From assembly GCF_027486195.1 (NCBI RefSeq), contig NZ_JAIXPP010000003.1, positions 1-64,000 of the forward strand: 64,000 nt of DNA, read 5' to 3'. Position numbers and translations under genes: made by a program. Positions 60,047-64,000 of this stretch are shown here, piece by piece (the stretch's first letter is position 1; the number at the start of each line of letters is the position of its first letter). This DNA comes from Novosphingobium sp. GTDB taxonomy: Bacteria; Pseudomonadota; Alphaproteobacteria; Sphingomonadales; Sphingomonadaceae. The notes below the pieces were generated by a model. It had not been told where the DNA came from and ran no database searches. It was given only the letters and a program-made list of their open reading frames with translations.

Positions 60047-61189
60047 ATGATCGGTGCTCTCACCCGCCTGCGCGCGTGGCTCATGCCGCCGATACCGGAT
60101 GCGATCCGGGATGATTTCACCATCCTGCGCGCCCAGCGTGTCGAAACGCAAACACCGCTGATGTACCTCATGCTGCTCGCCACCACGCCCACTGCGGCCT
60201 GGGTCGGCGCAGCGCATGTCCACTGGGGCGTGCGCTTCGGCATGCCCGCGCTGCTCGCGCTGCTCTGCGCGCTTGGCCTCCTCGAAAACGCACAGAGCCG
60301 CCGGCGCCGCATGAGCCTGCGCCGCGCGCGCATCCTCGTCGCCAAGACCAACCACGTCTCCGGCTGGGTCGGCTCGATGTGCAGCGCCTGGTGCGTGGTG
60401 AACTGGCTCGCCTCCCCGCCCGAAAACCACGCCAACTTCGCGATGATCCTCACCATGGGCTCGCTTGCCACGGCCTATTGCCTCTCCTCGATCCGCGCCG
60501 CCGCGATCCTCAATCTCGCAGTCGGGGTGTTGCCGATCACCGTACTGATGCTCTCGTCCGGCCGGGTGGGAGAAATGGCCGCCGCCTCCAGCCTGATCCT
60601 CGCCACCGCGATCCTTATCCGCTTCATCCTCCAGGGCCACGCGATGCTGGTCGATCTGCTGCAACTCCAGGCGCAGACCCGCGATCTGGCTCATACCGAT
60701 CCGCTCACCGGCCTCGCCAACCGCCGCGCGCTCGATGATCAGATTGCCCAGTTCCTGCGCCCTTCCACCCGCGCGCGCCCGTTCATGCTCGCACTGCTCG
60801 ATCTCGATGGCTTCAAGTTGGTGAACGATCGCTACGGCCACGCCTTTGGCGACAAGCTGCTCTGCTCGGTCGCCGCGCGCCTCAGCGAAGCGATCGGCGC
60901 GCGCGGCCTCGTGGTGCGCCAGGGCGGAGATGAGTTCGCCATCCTCATCCCCCCGCACTCCCCGCTGATCACCGCGCCGCTCGCCGATCAACTGCTCATC
61001 GCGCTCGTGCGCCCGCACATGATCGATGGCCACCCCATCACCGTGGGCGCCAGCGTCGGCGTCGCGCTCTGGCCGGCCGATGGCGCAGACACCGACGCGC
61101 TGTTCGATTTCGCCGACAAGGCCCTCTATCAGGCCAAGGCCGAGGCGCGCGAGGCGGCCACGCCCGCCAACGACGCTGCCGCCGCCTGA
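60047..61189 (+). CDS. Membrane diguanylate cyclase (GGDEF)
   Basis: A 380-residue protein. The N-terminal half has about five hydrophobic helices (about 38-205; MYLMLLATTPTAAWVG and LASPPENHANFAMILTMGSL among them). GGDEF (about 215-370) follows with DLAHTDPLTGLANRR at its start and the intact active motif GGDEF in VVRQGGDEFAIL. It should make cyclic di-GMP from two GTP. I see no RxxD inhibitory site clearly. Divergent from the E1 gene, convergent with GDPD. A PilZ protein encoded at 33209 and the BdcA-like protein could be partners in the same signalling network (inference). Confidence 0.93.
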   Translation: MIGALTRLRAWLMPPIPDAIRDDFTILRAQRVETQTPLMYLMLLATTPTAAWVGAAHVHWGVRFGMPALLALLCALGLLENAQSRRRRMSLRRARILVAKTNHVSGWVGSMCSAWCVVNWLASPPENHANFAMILTMGSLATAYCLSSIRAAAILNLAVGVLPITVLMLSSGRVGEMAAASSLILATAILIRFILQGHAMLVDLLQLQAQTRDLAHTDPLTGLANRRALDDQIAQFLRPSTRARPFMLALLDLDGFKLVNDRYGHAFGDKLLCSVAARLSEAIGARGLVVRQGGDEFAILIPPHSPLITAPLADQLLIALVRPHMIDGHPITVGASVGVALWPADGADTDALFDFADKALYQAKAEAREAATPANDAAAA

Positions 61190-61193
61190 CTGC

Positions 61194-62261
61194 TCACTTC
61201 AGCGGATCACCCTCCACCGCCGCGCGCCCCAGCGCTGGATCGTCAGTAAAGAACCCGTCCACCCCAGCCGCCACAAAGCTGCGCACATCGGCGATCATGC
61301 CCTGCGGCCAGCGCGCACCCGTATCGCCGTGCCGCAAGTTGGCAGGCAGAAACTGGTTCTCCGGCCGAAAGGTGAACACCCCCACCTTCAGCCCCGCCTT
61401 ATGTGCATCCGCGATCAGCGCGGCGGGCGCGCCGGAATTGCCCTCAGCGTCGAGCGGAATTACCCGCCGCAGCGGCGGGCCGATCCACTGTGCATAGGTC
61501 GCGATCTCGGCGAGGCCCTTGGGCGCAACCATCTCGTCGAACGTCAGCGCGCCGCCTTCCGCGACCACATCCGCCGGCTGCTTCACATCGCTCGACTGGA
61601 TCAGCTGCAACAGCGCCACATTGCCCATCCCCGCCAGCTCCCGGTGCAGCCGCTTCAGCGTCGCGATCTCGAAGCACTGCACGATCACCGGCGCGCGCCG
61701 CAGATAATCCGAAGCCTTGATCGCCGCGATCAGCTTGCCCGCCAGGTCAAGGCCCACCCCAGCGAAATACGTCGGATGCTTGATCTCCGGAATCAGCCCC
61801 ACGCGCTTCCCGCTCCGCGCCGCCAGCGCCACGATCTCGTCAAACGTCGCCACCTCGAACTGGCCATCATGGCTCATGCTCTCCGGTCGCAGCGCCCCCA
61901 GCCGCTCCTTCGCGCGCAGCGTCTTCAATTCCGCCAGCGTGAAATCCTCGGTAAACCAGCCTTCCTGCCGCCGCCCGTCGATTACTTTCACGACCTTGCG
62001 CGCAGCAAACTCCGGGTGCGCCGCCACATCAGTCGTCTCAGTGATATTGCTCTCGTGCCGCGCCACCAGCATGCCGTCCTTCGTCGGCACCAGATCGGGC
62101 TCGATGAAGTCCGCGCCGTCCGCAATCGCCTTTTCGTAAGCCGCCAGCGTTTCTTCCGGCAGCCAAGCGGAAGCGCCGCGATGCGCGAAGATCAGCGGTT
62201 TGGCGGCAAGCGGCACAGCGGTCATCACCATTCCCAGAACCAGCAGCAGGCGGATCATCAT
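61194..62261 (-). CDS. Secreted glycerophosphodiester phosphodiesterase
   Basis: A 355-residue exported enzyme. The signal peptide is MMIRLLLVLGMVMTAVPLAAK. The catalytic pattern is IFAHRGASAWLPEETLAAYE and ADFIEPDLVPTKDGMLVARHE (His, Glu and Asp of the GDPD fold), then IPEIKHPT and FTDDPA near the C-terminus. It splits glycerophosphodiesters into alcohol and glycerol 3-phosphate in the periplasm. ATG 62261 is preferred, with GGGGAG upstream. It follows the nitrilase-family gene by 41 bases on the same strand, so co-transcription is possible. Confidence 0.93.
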   Translation of the reverse strand: MMIRLLLVLGMVMTAVPLAAKPLIFAHRGASAWLPEETLAAYEKAIADGADFIEPDLVPTKDGMLVARHESNITETTDVAAHPEFAARKVVKVIDGRRQEGWFTEDFTLAELKTLRAKERLGALRPESMSHDGQFEVATFDEIVALAARSGKRVGLIPEIKHPTYFAGVGLDLAGKLIAAIKASDYLRRAPVIVQCFEIATLKRLHRELAGMGNVALLQLIQSSDVKQPADVVAEGGALTFDEMVAPKGLAEIATYAQWIGPPLRRVIPLDAEGNSGAPAALIADAHKAGLKVGVFTFRPENQFLPANLRHGDTGARWPQGMIADVRSFVAAGVDGFFTDDPALGRAAVEGDPLK

Positions 62262-62302
62262 GGCGAAACTCCCCGTGGAACGCACCCGCTATCCCGCCCC
62301 GA

Positions 62303-63199
62303 TTACAGCAGCGAGACCACCCGCACCGCCGGCAGCGGCCCGGCGCCGGGCTGATCGCGCCAGTCCCGCGCATTGAGCACGCCGCCATCGGCGCGCAGTT
62401 CCTCCACACGCGCCAGATCGACCTCGCCAAACACCCACGCGCTCTCGCCCTCGGCACCCAGCGCAATCACCCCGTCCTCGGGCATCCCGCGATCCGGCGG
62501 CCCATAGACCCCCGCCGCGCCCCGGTTCACATCCACCGCCGGAGACCATTCCGCCAGCCCCACCGTTGGCGCTTGCACCGCATAGCACTGCCCTTCCAGC
62601 GCACGCGCCTGCGCCCCCAGCCGCACGCGCCAGTAGCCATGCAGGCTATCCGTGCAGCTCGGCACCAGCAGCACCTCAGCCCCCGCATCCACCGCCGCGC
62701 GCGCCAGCAGCGGAAACTCGCTGTCATAGCAGATCAGCACCGCGATCCGGCCCAGCATGGTCTCGAACAGCGCCAGCCCCTCCGTGCCTGCCGAAACAAA
62801 CCACTGCTCGCGCTCGAATCGCGTCATCACCAGCTTGTCCTGCGTGCCGCTCTTGCCATTCGGCGCAAACAGCCGCGCCGCATTGCGATAGCGCCCGTCC
62901 GCATCCAGCCGCGGCAGGCTCGCCGCCAGAATGTGCAAACCAAACCGCGCAGCCAGCTCGGCATGAAGCGCATCCACCCGCGCGATCAGCCCCGCCACGG
63001 AGGCCAGCGATCCCGCCAGATTGCCCATGGTTTCAGGCTCGAGGCTGGCCAGTTCCATCGCACCATATTCAGGAAACACCGCCAGCGCCGCACCGCCCGC
63101 CGCCGCTTCGGCCACCCAGCGCGTCAGCTTGGCTTCATAAGCCTCCCAATCGGCCAGCTGCTCGATCGGATACTGCGCGGCGGCGATGGTGTAGCGCAT
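62303..63199 (-). CDS. Carbon-nitrogen hydrolase (nitrilase superfamily)
   Basis: A 298-residue amidase-fold enzyme with the Glu-Lys-Cys triad: Glu44 in VFPEYGAMEL, Lys in GTQDKLVMTRFERE and Cys in AVLICYDSEFPLLAR. It hydrolyses an amide or nitrile bond; substrate unknown. ATG 63199 overlaps the GNAT stop codon (ATGA). It is the third member of a tightly packed unit with NTF2-like and GNAT genes. In sphingomonads this gene and GNAT are often paired; the shared role may be in acyl or amide metabolism (inference). Confidence 0.9.
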   Translation of the reverse strand: MRYTIAAAQYPIEQLADWEAYEAKLTRWVAEAAAGGAALAVFPEYGAMELASLEPETMGNLAGSLASVAGLIARVDALHAELAARFGLHILAASLPRLDADGRYRNAARLFAPNGKSGTQDKLVMTRFEREQWFVSAGTEGLALFETMLGRIAVLICYDSEFPLLARAAVDAGAEVLLVPSCTDSLHGYWRVRLGAQARALEGQCYAVQAPTVGLAEWSPAVDVNRGAAGVYGPPDRGMPEDGVIALGAEGESAWVFGEVDLARVEELRADGGVLNARDWRDQPGAGPLPAVRVVSLL

Positions 63200-63789
63200 C
63201 AGGCCCAGCTCCTCAGCCAATACTGCATGCCATTCAGGCTCTCGCCCTCATCGCCATGCTCTTTCCACGCCAGCTCCGTCACCAGCCCCGGCACCACGGC
63301 ATACCCCCGCTTCGTCCAGAACGCATCGTGCGGCACATAGTCCGCAGGCCGCGCCGGATGGTCGACCGGCCGGATCACCGCCGCAAAGCACGCCGCCGTT
63401 GCCCCGCACGCCCGCGCCTGCGCCTCACGGTGATCGAAGAAGGCATGGCCCACACCGAGCCCGCGATATTCGGGCAGCAGCACGCTCTCGCCAAAATAGA
63501 ACAAGCGGTCCACATCCAGCCCGCGCGCCGCAAACGGTTCGCGGAACTCCGCCTTCTGGTGGATCATCGGCGCCGCCGTCGCCGCCCCCACAATGCGCGC
63601 CCCGTCAAACGCCGCAACCAGCACCGCATCCGCCGCCGCCGCATATTCGGCCAGATACTCGGCCTCGTAAGCCGCATCGCCGTCATAGAGATAGGGGTAG
63701 GCCGCAAAGACGCGGATGCGCAATGCCGCCAGATCCCCCAGCGCCGCGCCGATTTCCGCGCCGGTCAGCGGGCGGACGGTAACTCTCAA
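63199..63789 (-). CDS. GNAT family N-acetyltransferase
   Basis: A 196-residue acetyltransferase. It has the opening VTVRPLTGAEIGAALGDLA, the motif EAEYLAEYAAAADAVLVAAFDGARIVGAATA (beta strands), and the acetyl-CoA site SVLLPEYRGLGVGHAFFDHREAQARACG. The substrate is unknown. The start is TTG 63789, overlapping the stop of the NTF2-like gene (TTGA), so the three genes here are translated in series. Confidence 0.85.
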   Translation of the reverse strand: MRVTVRPLTGAEIGAALGDLAALRIRVFAAYPYLYDGDAAYEAEYLAEYAAAADAVLVAAFDGARIVGAATAAPMIHQKAEFREPFAARGLDVDRLFYFGESVLLPEYRGLGVGHAFFDHREAQARACGATAACFAAVIRPVDHPARPADYVPHDAFWTKRGYAVVPGLVTELAWKEHGDEGESLNGMQYWLRSWA

Positions 63790-64000
63790 CCAACCACCTG
63801 TGCAGTCCAGTCGGCCAGATTGTAATACATCGTCAGCCGCGTGATCTTCCCGCCGTCCACCGCGATGAACGCGCCCGCCGGCAGCACATAAGTCTGGCCA
63901 GCAGCCTCGGGCAGCCCCTCGTCGGTCGCGAGATAGGCGCCGTGCACCACAAACTCCGCCGCCGCGCGCGCACCGTCATCGGTCGCCATCAGCACGATGT
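63786..64000 (-). CDS. NTF2-like (ketosteroid isomerase-related) protein, C-terminal part
   Basis: The frame is open to the window edge, leaving about 71 C-terminal residues. It contains GAYLATDEGLPEAAGQTYVLPAGAFIAVDGGKITRLTMYYNLADW, typical of the small NTF2/SnoaL-like cone fold, in which VDGGKITR and the aromatic ending line the pocket. The start lies beyond base 64000. It heads the coupled unit with GNAT and nitrilase-family genes. Enzyme activity cannot be inferred. Confidence 0.78.
   Translation of the reverse strand, partial: IVLMATDDGARAAAEFVVHGAYLATDEGLPEAAGQTYVLPAGAFIAVDGGKITRLTMYYNLADWTAQVVG

Overview
The window is GC-rich throughout and its gene content and order point to an alphaproteobacterium of the family Sphingomonadaceae, most likely Novosphingobium or a close relative. 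This is inferred from the infA-maf-RNase E/G-yacG-tRNA-Phe block, the TonB-dependent receptor, duplicated DsbA-like (HCCA isomerase) plus SDR gene pairs, PutA with a separate Lrp-type regulator, and REP-like palindromes. No 16S rRNA is present to confirm it.

Layout. 1-8.6 kb: the 3' end of hppA with a clear terminator, a LysR regulator divergent from a bdcA-like SDR, three small envelope proteins, and a 1456-residue CheB-CheR-PAS-histidine kinase-REC-REC-LuxR fusion. 8.6-14.8 kb: an OmpA-like protein, an AT-rich gap, an AraC regulator and a trimeric autotransporter adhesin. 14.7-20.5 kb: a catabolic cluster with signs of decay. It holds a crotonase with a replaced 3' end, two DsbA-like/SDR pairs mirrored around a TetR gene, and a scar joining a molybdopterin oxidoreductase fragment to an SDR lacking its cofactor motif. 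20.5-27.8 kb: a translationally coupled operon for a tripartite ABC efflux system (DUF3617, outer-membrane lipoprotein, adaptor, ATPase, permease) with its own response regulator and kinase.

28.2-40.9 kb is mostly core: tRNA-Phe, yacG, RNase E/G, maf, infA, a TonB-dependent receptor, a PilZ protein, uvrC, two secreted Pro/Ala-rich proteins, tesB, a cupin-like protein and a BioF2/CelD-type acyltransferase. 40.9-48.6 kb is an amine/amino-acid catabolic locus (APC permease, FCD-type GntR regulator, glutamine-synthetase-like ligase, class III aminotransferase, APH-fold kinase, FAD oxidoreductase). 48.6-64 kb: an AAA protein with a damaged second AAA module, putR/putA, ada, a low-molecular-weight phosphatase, a malonyltransferase-like protein, a fused alpha/beta 2-oxo acid dehydrogenase E1, a diguanylate cyclase, a GDPD, a nitrilase-family hydrolase, a GNAT and a partial NTF2-like protein.

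The strongest unexplained signals are regulatory. The motif ATGAT-N4-ATCAT occurs three times at the promoters around the TetR gene, once inside a 44-bp near-perfect palindrome. An identical 18-base sequence containing ATGTGATCACAT sits at the GntR/ligase and FAD-oxidoreductase promoters. An 11-bp-phased TGTCAGCT direct repeat precedes the efflux operon. All functions are inferred from sequence motifs read by eye; no database search was run.
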